This document shows positions 26,182 to 34,445 of a DNA stretch of 50,584 nucleotides, piece after piece. Numbering within the stretch: the first letter of the stretch is position 1; every line of letters starts with the position of its first letter. The translations under genes were made by a program, and so were the position numbers. Below the pieces are notes generated by a model, which was not told the origin of the DNA, ran no database searches, and was given only the letters and a program-made list of their open reading frames with translations. Where the stretch lies: positions 1 through 50,584 of the forward strand of contig CAYPZL010000013.1 of assembly GCA_964415045.1 (NCBI GenBank), read 5' to 3'. This stretch comes from CAYPZL01 sp964415045. Its GTDB lineage: Bacteria > Planctomycetota > Phycisphaerae > Sedimentisphaerales > Anaerobacaceae.

Positions 26182-26841
26182 TTAAATTCGCAGGAAGACG
26201 CCCATGGCATTGGCACCCGTCATGAAGGCGTTAGTGTAGTTCGCGAAGCGAACTTGCTTCGTTTGGCGGTCCCACTCGAAGAAAAAGTCGCCAGGCTCTT
26301 GAAAGCCGAGATCATACCTGTCCTTGTACATGCGAGTAAGCGTCTGTCTGGCACTGATACTGTAGTGGGCAAGGTAATTGCGGATGACGTAGAATTCGTC
26401 CATTCTCTTTCCCGCTTCCGTGGGAATGGCGGCAAAGGGGTTTTGCCTGGGCGTCAGGAAACGTCTGGCCTTACCTTTCAGGTCACTCGTGTCCTTGAAA
26501 TCGAAATAGCCCAGCCCGGAGAGCATTGCCCGCGAGACGTCCCGACTCAACTTCCCCGGTAAGACCAAGCCCTTCCGTGTGGCGTATTCCGATGGGTCAC
26601 GGCGGAGACACTCGACGAAGACATTCTCCACGAGAACTTCCCAGGCTACATAGATCTTCAAGACAAAAGCCTCGTGGATATGCTTCTTCTCCGACGGTCG
26701 TATTCTCTTGTCTATCTCTCTGGCTTGCCCGGGAGCAATAACCACTTCCCGCGCCTCGTAGAGCTTCAACAACAGGTCTGTATAGTCGTTGAGCCGTGTG
26801 AAAAACCTATCGAATTCCCTCGTCAACAATGCCTTCCGCAT
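26182..26841 (-). CDS. HEPN-like domain protein of unknown function
   Basis: The 219-residue protein is alpha-helical by pattern and contains RNYLAH at residues 154-159, the R-x4-H motif of HEPN RNases, in a helix preceded by MDEFYVIRNY. N-terminal helices (FTRLNDYTDLLLKLYEAREVV, then KKHIHEAFVLKIYVAWEVL) fit the family of stand-alone HEPN proteins (MAE_28990/RiboL-PSP-like). These are often RNA-cutting toxins or parts of defence modules. Base composition is visibly lower in GC than the neighbours, which suggests recent acquisition. It lies 63 nt after the nuclease-like gene on the same strand and may share its strong promoter. Function is not established. Confidence 0.6.
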   Translation of the reverse strand: MRKALLTREFDRFFTRLNDYTDLLLKLYEAREVVIAPGQAREIDKRIRPSEKKHIHEAFVLKIYVAWEVLVENVFVECLRRDPSEYATRKGLVLPGKLSRDVSRAMLSGLGYFDFKDTSDLKGKARRFLTPRQNPFAAIPTEAGKRMDEFYVIRNYLAHYSISARQTLTRMYKDRYDLGFQEPGDFFFEWDRQTKQVRFANYTNAFMTGANAMGVFLRI

Positions 26842-26904
26842 ACGCCCACCGGCTGATTGTGTAAGCGATCTCGACCGGCTGGAAAAGACGGCGTCCCCGT
26901 CCGC

Positions 26905-27186
26905 CTATTTTCGCGTTCCTTTCTTGCCGCCCATGGCCCGATTGACAGACGTGCGCCCGACTTTGACTTTGGCCACCGCTCGCCCGTAGACGTCTCGGGC
27001 GACGGTGTTGACCTCGACCTTTTTGCCCTGGATGAGTTGTCTCAACTTCTTCGTGGCCTTGGTGCCGCCTTTGCTACCCTTCTCAGGAGCGTCCACGTTC
27101 GCCAGGCGTACCGGATGCGTCCGCGACTTCGTCAGAAATGTGTCGCCGTCGATAACCCTTGTTACCGTTTCTTTTCTCTTGGCCAT
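26905..27186 (-). CDS. Short staphylococcal-nuclease (SNase)-like protein
   Basis: The 93-residue protein is an OB-fold thermonuclease core: VTRVIDGDTF at 8-17, VRLANVDAPE with Arg 27, Asp 32 and Glu 35, and DVYGRAVAKV with Arg 69. These match the catalytic Arg-Glu-Arg set and the calcium ligands of the family. The normal domain is about 130-150 residues; the helical C-terminus is missing, replaced by a basic tail (GGKKGTRK), and there is no signal peptide. Basic ends suggest nucleic-acid binding. ATG 27186 has GGAG 11 nt upstream, in a transcript started at a strong promoter. It probably forms an operon with the HEPN-like gene. Confidence 0.7.
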   Translation of the reverse strand: MAKRKETVTRVIDGDTFLTKSRTHPVRLANVDAPEKGSKGGTKATKKLRQLIQGKKVEVNTVARDVYGRAVAKVKVGRTSVNRAMGGKKGTRK

Positions 27187-27198
27187 GATCCACTTGCT

Positions 27199-27217
27199 CC
27201 AGGAAAAACCTTCCTGG
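27199..27217. promoter_or_regulatory. Inverted repeat at the predicted 5' end of the nuclease transcript
   Basis: CCAGGAA (27199-27205), loop AAACC and TTCCTGG (27211-27217) form a perfect 7-bp inverted repeat. It overlaps the predicted start of transcription (about 27214) and could be an operator or a protective 5' hairpin. Confidence 0.45.
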
Positions 27218-27220
27218 CAC

Positions 27221-27249
27221 AGTTTAGCATCGCTCCGCAAAGATGTCAA
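27221..27249 (-). promoter_or_regulatory. Strong sigma70-type promoter of the SNase/HEPN pair
   Basis: On the minus strand TTGACA (27249-27244), a 17-nt spacer and TAAACT (27226-27221) make a near-perfect promoter about 35 nt upstream of the ATG at 27186. Confidence 0.75.
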
Positions 27250-27330
27250 CGCCACCGCCGTATTTCTAATTGACTGCTGGCGTTCGCTTGAGGGTTGATG
27301 ACTCGAAAAGCGATGGCTGAGGGGGGTTGG

Positions 27331-28341
27331 TCAGTGCGGTTTTCGGGTGAGGAGGGCGTGGGTTAGGAGGGCGAGGAGGGCGAGGGCGGCGAGGTGTTCT
27401 ACTATGGGGGGGAGCATTTGGCGGGTGTGGGTGGCGACGGGGAGATTGACTTCGTATACGATGAAGTTCATGGCGAGGCCGGCCAGGAGGGAACAGGCGG
27501 CGACGGTCACGAGGTAGAGCAGTGCCGTGCGTCGGCCCAGGCTGTGCCAGAGGGTGACTAATCCGGCGGCGTTGGTGGCCGGCCCGGTCATGAGAAAGAC
27601 CAGGGCCGCGCCCGGGCTGAGCCCTTTGAGGATCAGGGCGGCCGCAATGGGCACCGAGGCCGTGGCGCAGACGTAGATCGGAATCCCCAGGACCATCATG
27701 AGCAGCATGGCGCCGACGCCCCGGCCCAACCGCTCGGCGAAGAAGCCCTCGGGCACAAGCGCCGAGATGATCGCCGCCAGCACGAGCCCGACCAGCATCG
27801 ACTTGCCGATATCGCGCGGCAGCGTGACAAAGGCATACTTCATGCCGTTGACGATCCTGCGTCTGGGCGTGGCCGCAACGCAGCACTCGTCCGTGCACGG
27901 CTCGGTCTCGCTTACAGCGCCCGTCTTCTGGCCGAAGGCGTTGACGAGCAGCCCCCCCGCCAGGCCGGTGACCAGCGCCGCCAGCGGCCGGAATATCGCA
28001 AACACCGGACCCAGCAAACTGAACGTCACGAGGATGCTGTCTACGCCCGTCTGCGGCGTGGACAGCAGGAACGAGACCGTCGATCCCTTACTCGCGCCGT
28101 GCTTGTGCAGTGACATGGACACCGGGATCACGCCGCAGGAGCACAGCGGCAGCGGAATCCCGAAAACCGTCGCTTTCAGCAAAGGCAAAAGGCCGCGCCC
28201 GCCCAGGTGCCGCTCGACCACCTTCTGCGAAACGAGGACCGACAGCAGCCCCGCGACGAAAAAGCCGAACAGCAGATAGGGTGACATCGCCGAAACCGTC
28301 GCCCAGAAATCGACCACGATTTGTTTCAGGACATCAAGCAT
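27331..28341 (-). CDS. SO_0444-family metal (Cu/Zn) efflux permease
   Basis: The 336-residue membrane protein has eight or more transmembrane helices in two repeated halves, each with the signature of the DUF318/SO_0444 permeases: GIPLPLCSCGVIPVSMSLHK and GIPIYVCATASVPIAAALI. The cysteines of PLCSCG and the central cytoplasmic loop TEPCTDECCVA are probably metal ligands. Related proteins include ArsP, which exports organoarsenicals, so a metalloid role is also possible. The start overlaps the end of the ferredoxin gene by 8 nt, which indicates coupled translation. Confidence 0.85.
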   Translation of the reverse strand: MLDVLKQIVVDFWATVSAMSPYLLFGFFVAGLLSVLVSQKVVERHLGGRGLLPLLKATVFGIPLPLCSCGVIPVSMSLHKHGASKGSTVSFLLSTPQTGVDSILVTFSLLGPVFAIFRPLAALVTGLAGGLLVNAFGQKTGAVSETEPCTDECCVAATPRRRIVNGMKYAFVTLPRDIGKSMLVGLVLAAIISALVPEGFFAERLGRGVGAMLLMMVLGIPIYVCATASVPIAAALILKGLSPGAALVFLMTGPATNAAGLVTLWHSLGRRTALLYLVTVAACSLLAGLAMNFIVYEVNLPVATHTRQMLPPIVEHLAALALLALLTHALLTRKPH

Positions 28342-29143
28342 GATCCACTATCGTCGCCTCCGACGGAGCCGGTATGGCTATGGTTTCGCTGTGCATGATC
28401 TCACCGCGAATCGAGATGGTGACGTCTTCGAAGCTCATTGCCTTGCCGCTGCGCAGAATCGCCTCGCGCGCGACCCGGGTCAGCCCCGAACAGCAAGGCA
28501 CCTCCATGTGAAGGACCGTCAGACTCCGGATGTCGTTGGCGCGAAGGATGTCGGCGAATTTCTCGATGTAGAGCGACGCATCGTCGAGCTTGGGACATCC
28601 CACCGCCACGGCCCGGCCCTTGAGGAACCGTGCGTGGAAATCGGCCAGCGCCAACGGCACGCAGTCGGCCGTCAGCAGCACGTCCGCGTCGGCAAAACAC
28701 CGGGCCGTGGGCGAAACCAGCTTCAACTGCACCGGCCAGTGGCTAAGCTGCGACGGTGTATCGGACGGCGGCTCGGCGGCAACGCCGCCGCGCGGCTCGA
28801 ACTGCTGCGCCGCCAAACCCGGACAGACGAACGGCGGCGCATCGCCGGCCGGTTTCTCCATCTGCGGCGAAGTGGTGGGCGTGGTCCCCCCTGCGGGGCG
28901 CTCCTGCGCCAGATGCTGCTTCACCGCTTCTTCGTCGAACTCGGGCGCTTCGCGCTGCTCGATGGTGATGGCGTCCTCGGGGCAATGTCCCAGACAGGCC
29001 CCGAGGCCGTCGCAGTACGAGTCGCTGACCAGCCGGGCCTTGCCATCGATGATCTGGATGGCTCCCTCGGCGCAGGCGGTGACACACTGGCCGCAGCCGG
29101 TACATTTCTCTTCGTCGATCTTTACGATGTTTCGCACTGCCAT
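28334..29143 (-). CDS. Ferredoxin-type protein with long C-terminal domain
   Basis: The 269-residue protein has an N-terminal 2x[4Fe-4S] module. The first cluster motif is CTGCGQCVTAC and the second is the irregular CDGLGACLGHCP (residues about 12-60). A Pro/Thr-rich linker follows (about 75-115), then a domain with HMEVPCCSGLTRVAREAI and VGCPKLDD that may bind another cofactor. Electron transfer to Hcp or another reductase is a reasonable inference. ATG 29143 is chosen over ATG 29149 because GGAG is 7 nt from it. The neighbour upstream is hcp and the downstream one is a metal permease with which it overlaps. Confidence 0.8.
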   Translation of the reverse strand: MAVRNIVKIDEEKCTGCGQCVTACAEGAIQIIDGKARLVSDSYCDGLGACLGHCPEDAITIEQREAPEFDEEAVKQHLAQERPAGGTTPTTSPQMEKPAGDAPPFVCPGLAAQQFEPRGGVAAEPPSDTPSQLSHWPVQLKLVSPTARCFADADVLLTADCVPLALADFHARFLKGRAVAVGCPKLDDASLYIEKFADILRANDIRSLTVLHMEVPCCSGLTRVAREAILRSGKAMSFEDVTISIRGEIMHSETIAIPAPSEATIVDHA

Positions 29144-29190
29144 ATGCATGCTCCATTCACGGCTGCAGCGCTGACACGAACTTTCTTCCT

Positions 29191-29280
29191 TGTCATCCTG
29201 AGCGCAGCGAAGGATCCGGGCAACGACATGAAGCACCCTTATTCGAACGCCAGATCCTTCGGCTTCGCCTCAGGATGACA
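29191..29280. repeat. Inverted dispersed repeat of the TGTCATCCTGAG type
   Basis: TGTCATCCTGAG...AAGGATC (29191-29215) and GATCC...CTCAGGATGACA (29253-29280) are nearly perfect inverted arms with a 37-nt loop. The family is widespread in intergenic DNA of environmental bacteria. It lies between the ferredoxin gene and hcp and could act as a hairpin that lowers downstream expression. Confidence 0.75.
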
Positions 29281-29327
29281 CAAACGGCCTTAGACATCAG
29301 CGCGTCAAAGCATCAGCGACCGCAACC

Positions 29328-30983
29328 TTATGCGCCCAGCGTCGCGGCCAGATCTTCTTCGACCGTTCCAATCGGCTTGATGTCGAACTTTTCCACGAGG
29401 ACGTTGAGCACGTCCGGCGTCACAAAGGCCGGCAGGCTCGGTCCCAGACGAATGTCTTTCACGCCGAGATGCAGCAAGGTCAGCAGGATCGCCACGGCCT
29501 TCTGCTCGAACCAGGACAGGATCAGCGAGAGCGGCAGATCGTTAACGCCACAGTCGAAGGCCTTGGCCAACGCCACGGCGATCTGGACCGCCGAGTACGC
29601 GTCGTTGCACTGCCCGCAATCGAGCAGGCGCGGGATGCCCTCGATGTCGCCGAACGGGAGCTTGTTGAAGCGGTACTTCCCGCAGGCCAGGGTCAGGATC
29701 ACGCAATCGTCGGGCACCTGCTCGGCGAACTCGGTGTAATAGTTGCGTCCGGACTTGGCGCCGTCGCAGCCGCCGACCAGATAGAAGTGCCTGATCTTGC
29801 CCTGCTTGACCAGGTCGATGACCTTGCCGGCCGCGTTCATGACGGCGTTGCGGGCAAAGCCGATGGTAATGTACTTCTCAGGCCCGTCGGCGTCGAACCC
29901 CGGCGCCGCCAGCGCCGCCTCAATGACGGGCGTGAAGTCGCGGTCGGTAATGTGCGTCACGCCCGGCCAGCCGACCAGGTCCAGCGTGAAGATCCGGCCC
30001 TTGTAGCTCTCTTTCGGCTTCTGAATACAGTTCGTGGTCATGACGATCGCGCCGGGGAATTCGTCGAACTCCTTGCGCTGGTCCTGCCAGGCGCCGCCGT
30101 AGTTGCCGACGAGATGTTTGTACTTCTTCAGCCCCGGATAGGCGCAACAGGGCAGCATCTCGCCGTGCGTGTAGACGTTGATCCCCTTGCCCTGGGTCTG
30201 CTTGAGCAGTTCCTCCAAATCTTTGAGATCGTGTCCCGAGACCAGGATGCACTTGCCCTTGACCGGCGTGACGCGGACCTGCGTCGGCTCGGGGTGACCG
30301 TAAGTCTCCGTATTGGCCGCGTCGAGCAGCTCCATCGCCCGCAGGTTGATCTCGCCCGTCTTGAGGGCCCTGCCCAGCAGGTCGTTGGTGTCGGTCGGCC
30401 CCGTGGTCAGGTAGTCGAGCATCTCGTGAAAGGCCGCGTACAGGGCATCGTCTTCCTTGCCCAGAATCTGCGCGTGGTCCACATACGCGGCCGCCCCCTT
30501 GAGGCCGTACAGGATCAGTTCCTGCAAGCCGGCCGTGGTGTCGCCCAACTTCTCGACCCGATGCGCCACGCCGACCTCCTGCCCCTTGGCGATCAGCCCC
30601 GCAAGATCGTCCGTCCCTTCCCACCACGCGACGGGACAGCTCAGCGTCTCAGGCGTCTTGCCGGCTTGCCGGGCCGCGTTCTCGTAAAGCTGTTGCGCCT
30701 TGGCCTTGATCGTGGCCGCCTCCTGCAAAAAGGCGCCGAACCACCGCGGATCGAAGTTGACGTTCGTCAGCGTACTGAACAGGGCCCTGACGACAAACAC
30801 ATCGACGTCCCGGTCCCGCGCGCCCAATTCTCCGGCCCGATGGGCGTAGCGGGCGAGGTCCTTGGCCGCGTAGATCAGCAGGTCCTGCAGCGCCGCGGTC
30901 TCGGGGTCCTTGCCGCAAACCCCCACTGCCGTGCAGCCGCTGCCTTTGGCCGTTTGCTCGCACTGGTAACAAAACATACTCAT
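29328..30983 (-). CDS. hcp: Hybrid-cluster protein (hydroxylamine/NO reductase)
   Basis: The 551-residue protein begins MSMFCYQCEQT and has the N-terminal cubane motif C-x2-C-x8-C-x5-C (CYQC...GCTAVGVC), the form found in anaerobe-type Hcps. Downstream are the hybrid-cluster ligands in GHDLKDLEELL, CAYPGLKKY, CGKYRFNK, CGQCNDAYSA and the final conserved Glu region. Hcp reduces nitric oxide to nitrous oxide or hydroxylamine to ammonia, and protects anaerobes from reactive nitrogen. The ATG has AGGGGG 8 nt upstream. It lies downstream of a cupin gene and the Rrf2-type regulator, and upstream of a ferredoxin, all on one strand. Confidence 0.95.
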   Translation of the reverse strand: MSMFCYQCEQTAKGSGCTAVGVCGKDPETAALQDLLIYAAKDLARYAHRAGELGARDRDVDVFVVRALFSTLTNVNFDPRWFGAFLQEAATIKAKAQQLYENAARQAGKTPETLSCPVAWWEGTDDLAGLIAKGQEVGVAHRVEKLGDTTAGLQELILYGLKGAAAYVDHAQILGKEDDALYAAFHEMLDYLTTGPTDTNDLLGRALKTGEINLRAMELLDAANTETYGHPEPTQVRVTPVKGKCILVSGHDLKDLEELLKQTQGKGINVYTHGEMLPCCAYPGLKKYKHLVGNYGGAWQDQRKEFDEFPGAIVMTTNCIQKPKESYKGRIFTLDLVGWPGVTHITDRDFTPVIEAALAAPGFDADGPEKYITIGFARNAVMNAAGKVIDLVKQGKIRHFYLVGGCDGAKSGRNYYTEFAEQVPDDCVILTLACGKYRFNKLPFGDIEGIPRLLDCGQCNDAYSAVQIAVALAKAFDCGVNDLPLSLILSWFEQKAVAILLTLLHLGVKDIRLGPSLPAFVTPDVLNVLVEKFDIKPIGTVEEDLAATLGA

Positions 30984-31090
30984 GAGTGATGCCCCCTTTC
31001 TTCTTTCGGGAATCCAGGTTTTGGGGCCGGTCTACGCGGCTCAACGCGATCTCGTTTCCGGCGCCAGTTTCTAACGTGTTGTCGATTATC

Positions 31091-31441
31091 TCACGCGCGA
31101 ATCATCGTTAGCAGCATCTTGAATCGCTGCTCGGCGGTAACCGAGTGCGGGACGTTGGCGGGCATGATGATGATCCGGCCGGCCGGCACCGTGACCGCTT
31201 CGCCGCCGATCGTCAGTTGGCCCGTACCGTCGATCACCTGCACGACGGCGTCGTACGGGGCCGTATGCTCGCTGAGCTTCTGGCCCGCGTCGAAGGCAAA
31301 CAGCGTGATCGTCCCCACCGGTTTATCTAATATCGTCTTGCTCACAATCGAATCGCTCGCGTACTCGACCAGACCGCTCAAATCCTCGGGCCGCCCCACG
31401 CACGCCGCCAATACGCTCGGTTTTGCCTGTTCTTGCGTCAT
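31091..31441 (-). CDS. Small cupin-fold protein
   Basis: The 116-residue protein is a single beta-barrel cupin. Motif 1 is G...H..PYDAVVQVIDG and motif 2 is PAGRIIIMPANVPHSV. The metal-binding histidine of motif 2 is kept; motif 1 keeps one His and lacks the usual second. It may sense or bind a small molecule such as a metal-nitrosyl; no direct evidence. It overlaps the regulator gene by 4 nt (31438-31441), which makes translational coupling very likely. The same small cupin often accompanies hcp and Rrf2 genes in anaerobes, an inference from memory of such loci. Confidence 0.8.
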   Translation of the reverse strand: MTQEQAKPSVLAACVGRPEDLSGLVEYASDSIVSKTILDKPVGTITLFAFDAGQKLSEHTAPYDAVVQVIDGTGQLTIGGEAVTVPAGRIIIMPANVPHSVTAEQRFKMLLTMIRA

Positions 31442-31893
31442 CTCTTCTGTCCTGCCAATTTCTTCACGCCACGTTCCACTTCCCCGCCCCGGTTTCGGGC
31501 GAGCTCGTCGAGAGTCACGCTGCTCAAGTACCTATCCATACGGTCCTGAAGCTCGCCGATCTTCGTGCGAATCGGGCAACTGCCCTGCCTCGGACAGGCC
31601 GCATCGCTCAGCAGGCACCGGTTCAGCCGCAACGGGCCCTGAATCGCCTCAATCACCTCCCGAATAGCGATCCGCTCCGGCGGCCGGCTCAGCCGAAAGC
31701 CGCCCTTCGGACCCATGCAGCTTTCCACCAGCTTCGCCGCGTGCAGACGCTGCATCAGCTTGCAGGCCAGTTGATACGACACATCCTCGACCTGCGCCGC
31801 CGCCCGCGTCGCGGTTGCCCCATCGCCATATTCCCGGGCCAGGCAAACCATCAGCCGCAACGCGTAATCCGTGTTTCGTCTCAGTATATCCAT
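31438..31893 (-). CDS. Rrf2-family transcription regulator with cysteine cluster (IscR/NsrR-like)
   Basis: The 151-residue protein starts MDILRRNTDYALRLMVCLA and has an N-terminal winged helix followed by three cysteines at residues 93, 100 and 106 (CLLSDAACPRQGSC), spaced C-x6-C-x5-C, a slight variant of the C-x5-C-x5-C of IscR and NsrR. An Fe-S cluster that senses nitric oxide or the redox state is probable. It is the first gene of a set that continues with cupin and hcp. An imperfect palindrome at 31958-31976 lies upstream and may be its own operator. Confidence 0.88.
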   Translation of the reverse strand: MDILRRNTDYALRLMVCLAREYGDGATATRAAAQVEDVSYQLACKLMQRLHAAKLVESCMGPKGGFRLSRPPERIAIREVIEAIQGPLRLNRCLLSDAACPRQGSCPIRTKIGELQDRMDRYLSSVTLDELARNRGGEVERGVKKLAGQKR

Positions 31894-31957
31894 GATCTCT
31901 ACTACCCACTGTCCTGCCCGGTGCACGAAAAACCAACCATGCCATCGTTATTCTATA

Positions 31958-31976
31958 TAGGATCAATATAGTCCTA
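31958..31976. promoter_or_regulatory. Candidate operator of the Rrf2-type regulator
   Basis: TAGGA (31958-31962) and TCCTA (31972-31976) are perfect inverted arms around an AT-rich centre, in an AT-rich island unlike the surroundings. On the minus strand it covers the expected -35 and spacer region ahead of a TAGAAT -10-like element. This is a typical site for autoregulation by Rrf2 proteins. Confidence 0.5.
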
Positions 31977-32056
31977 CTTGTTCGCACATACCAGCAAAAA
32001 AACAGGAATTCCTGAAAATTCTCTGCGGCCGCGCCCTTCAGGCCGACGCCGAAGAG

Positions 32057-33502
32057 CTACGGCAGCAATGGCAGATTCTGGCCTTTGGAGAAGGCCTGGG
32101 CCGCTTTCCAGGCCTTTTCTCGCGTGGAGACATCCGGGTATTTCGGGCGCTCAGCCACCCCTCGTTTGGCGAGCAGCCGGGCCGCTTCCAGGCGGGCCTG
32201 CTGGGCCAGATTGGCCGCTTTCCCCAGAAGCCGCATGGACTCCTGCGGCGCGTGAAAGCCCATCCCGTTGGTCGAGGCGACGTAGTCCCAGTGGAACTGC
32301 GCGTGGCGAACGAGTTTTCGAACGGACGCAAGATCGTCGTCGGTTGCCCCGGCCTGAACCGCCGCCGCAACGTCAAAGTGCGCCAGCACCACCGCCTCTT
32401 CCGCCGCCATCATGGCATCGTAGACCTTGGTCTGGATGCTCTCGACGCGCTCGCGAATCTCCTGCTCGCTCCAGCGATGACAGACGGCGCAGCTCTCTGC
32501 GATGTTCAGCAGCGGGCTCTGCACGTGGTGATTCGTGAATTTCACCCCGCCTTCCGCGCGGTACGGCATGTGACAATCGGCACAGGAAACACCGCGATAG
32601 GCGTGGATGCCCGTCAGGTACAGCTCGTAATCGGGATGCTGCGACTTGACGATCGGTGTGCCCGAGATCGGGTGGATGTAGTCGGCGAATTCGATCTCGT
32701 CGTAGTACGCCAACATCTCTTCGGCGCTGCGGCCCTGCTGCCAGGGAAGCGCCAGGTAGTTCTTCAGGCCCGCTTCGGCGCTGGTCTTGAAATAGTACTC
32801 GATGTGGCACTGCGCGCACACGAGCGAGCGCATTTCCTGATGGGTCGCTTCGTTGATCTCGCGCCCCATGGCCGTGAACGCCTCCCTCAGGGCCGGCCGG
32901 GTGATGCGCAGCTTCATCGTCTTCGGGTCGTGACAGTCCTGGCAGCCGATCGGGTGCGTGATCTCGTCCTTGAGGTCGTGGAAGTTGGCCGCGTAGAACT
33001 CCTTGACCCCCATCGTGTTCATCACGCGCGGCACGTCGGTGCTCTTGCACGTCCAGCAGGTGGCCGCGTTGAACGGCGTCTTGATCCGGGCCGTCTTCGT
33101 CACGTCCTCCACCGCGTAATAGTGTCCCCGGGCTTGCCGGTACTCCTTGCTGAAACCGTAGCCGGCGAAGAGAATGACCTGGTATGGGTCCTCTTCCAGA
33201 TAATCCCGGGGATATGCGCCGCCGAACCGGGTCTTCGTATCGTCGATGCGGGTCCGGCGATAGGATTCATATTCGCGCGGATAGTTCCGCCCCCAGACCG
33301 CGTTGTCGGGCTCCCAGTCGGCAAGGGGCGTAACGACCAGCCCCGGACGCTGGGCCTCCCAGCGGCGTTCCATAATCGAAACCGCCAGCAATCCCAGCAG
33401 CACCACCACAATCGCCGCCAGCGCCAGGATCGCCCCGCCGGCCCACAGCGGCAAGGCCCTCCGCTGCCCGTTCGTGGTCTTCCCAACATTGGAATCCGTC
33501 AT
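32057..33502 (-). CDS. nrfA: Cytochrome c nitrite reductase, catalytic subunit
   Basis: The 481-residue protein has one N-terminal transmembrane segment (residues 20-43, likely a membrane anchor in place of a cleaved signal) and five haem motifs: CWTCK (149-153, the catalytic haem with lysine as ligand), then CQDCH, CAQCH, CADCH and CAVCH. It reduces nitrite to ammonia with six electrons in the periplasm. The segment YDEIEFADYIHPISGTPIVKSQHPDYELYLTGIHA includes the calcium and active-site residues. ATG 33502 follows AAAGGGG and overlaps the end of nrfH by 4 nt. Confidence 0.95.
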   Translation of the reverse strand: MTDSNVGKTTNGQRRALPLWAGGAILALAAIVVVLLGLLAVSIMERRWEAQRPGLVVTPLADWEPDNAVWGRNYPREYESYRRTRIDDTKTRFGGAYPRDYLEEDPYQVILFAGYGFSKEYRQARGHYYAVEDVTKTARIKTPFNAATCWTCKSTDVPRVMNTMGVKEFYAANFHDLKDEITHPIGCQDCHDPKTMKLRITRPALREAFTAMGREINEATHQEMRSLVCAQCHIEYYFKTSAEAGLKNYLALPWQQGRSAEEMLAYYDEIEFADYIHPISGTPIVKSQHPDYELYLTGIHAYRGVSCADCHMPYRAEGGVKFTNHHVQSPLLNIAESCAVCHRWSEQEIRERVESIQTKVYDAMMAAEEAVVLAHFDVAAAVQAGATDDDLASVRKLVRHAQFHWDYVASTNGMGFHAPQESMRLLGKAANLAQQARLEAARLLAKRGVAERPKYPDVSTREKAWKAAQAFSKGQNLPLLP

Positions 33503-34071
33503 CGCTGATCCCCTTTCTTCATCCAATCCAGACCCGCATCCGGCAATCCCGGCCGCAACGACGCCGGCGACGCCGACAGACTGCCGACCATGCCGTGGAC
33601 GTTCTGATGGCAATCCCAGCAGCGCCGTTCAGACGTACTTGCCAACCGAATCATCGCCAGTTGTTCGCTGTGACAGCCAACGCAGTTGGCCTGGACGACC
33701 GGCACGGCGGCGGCCGACAGCTCCACCACCTGCGGCTCCTTTCGCAGCGTGAAGACGTAAGAGTGCTTCAGCCCGTCCCGGGCCTTGTAGGCATATTTCG
33801 CCACGATGTTGTCGTGGGGTACGTGGCAATCGGTGCAGACCGCCACCCGACCGTGACTGCCCCGCTGCCAGCTCGCGTAGGCGTCGGTCATCACGTGGCA
33901 GTTGATACAGGTCTCGGGGCTGTCGGAGAGATAACTGGTGGCATTAGCGAGCCGGGCGACGAATAGCCCCGCCCCCAAGGCCGCACCCGCCATGGCGTAA
34001 ATGGCCACCTGGAACGGCCTCGGCAGGCCCGAAAGCCTTACGATCGAGATGGCTCCACGAACGAAGTCCAT
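33499..34071 (-). CDS. nrfH: Tetrahaem quinol dehydrogenase, NrfA partner
   Basis: The 190-residue protein has an N-terminal membrane helix (about residues 22-40) and four haem motifs: CINCH, CTDCH, CVGCH and CWDCH, the NapC/NirT-type set. It passes electrons from menaquinol to NrfA. It is first in the pair, with an ATGA overlap with nrfA, as in other nrfHA operons. The start at ATG 34071 lacks a strong ribosome binding site. No own promoter was clear upstream. Confidence 0.92.
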   Translation of the reverse strand: MDFVRGAISIVRLSGLPRPFQVAIYAMAGAALGAGLFVARLANATSYLSDSPETCINCHVMTDAYASWQRGSHGRVAVCTDCHVPHDNIVAKYAYKARDGLKHSYVFTLRKEPQVVELSAAAVPVVQANCVGCHSEQLAMIRLASTSERRCWDCHQNVHGMVGSLSASPASLRPGLPDAGLDWMKKGDQR

Positions 34072-34311
34072 ACCAGAACACCGCCTGTATCTACTCCGAA
34101 ACGCCCCCCCGGTTCGCCATTTCCGCGTACGGCGGCTTCTCAACCCACCGATACAAACCGGGCAGACACGGATTCACACGGGATTGACGCGGATTCGGTT
34201 TTCTCATTGCAAGAAGCGAAGCAAGCCCGCCCTCGCGAAGGCAGGCGCGGCAATCTCCAGAGCCGCGACTGACCCTTTTGCACATTTTTTATATTTTTGC
34301 GATGTATTTTA
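34072..34311. other. Intergenic region upstream of nrfH and the cold-shock gene
   Basis: No gene is visible between the divergent nrfH and cold-shock genes apart from one dispersed repeat (34201-34260). The last 60 bases are AT-rich and lead into the cold-shock promoter. Confidence 0.6.
34201..34260. repeat. Dispersed repeat related to 25965-26001
   Basis: It starts TTCTCATTGCAAGAAGCGAA and ends GCGCGGCAATCTCC, with an extra inverted stretch (CCCGCCCTCGCGAAGGCAGG) in the middle. It shares both ends with the copy at 25965-26001. Confidence 0.55.
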
Positions 34312-34339
34312 TTGACATACGGGATCGAGCCGGTATACT
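34312..34339 (+). promoter_or_regulatory. Strong sigma70-type promoter of the cold-shock gene
   Basis: TTGACA (34312-34317), a 16-nt spacer and TATACT (34334-34339). The predicted leader is about 100 nt, as is usual for cold-shock genes, and holds a small hairpin (GGGAG...CTCCC at about 34354-34372). Confidence 0.75.
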
Positions 34340-34445
34340 GCATGTTTTGTGAGGGAGTACGCTTTCCTCCCCCGGAGTCTACCCCTTATTAGAAGCAGGG
34401 GGAAAAGTACGTTTGCAGGCCGGATCGGCCTCAGGAGAAGAACTC

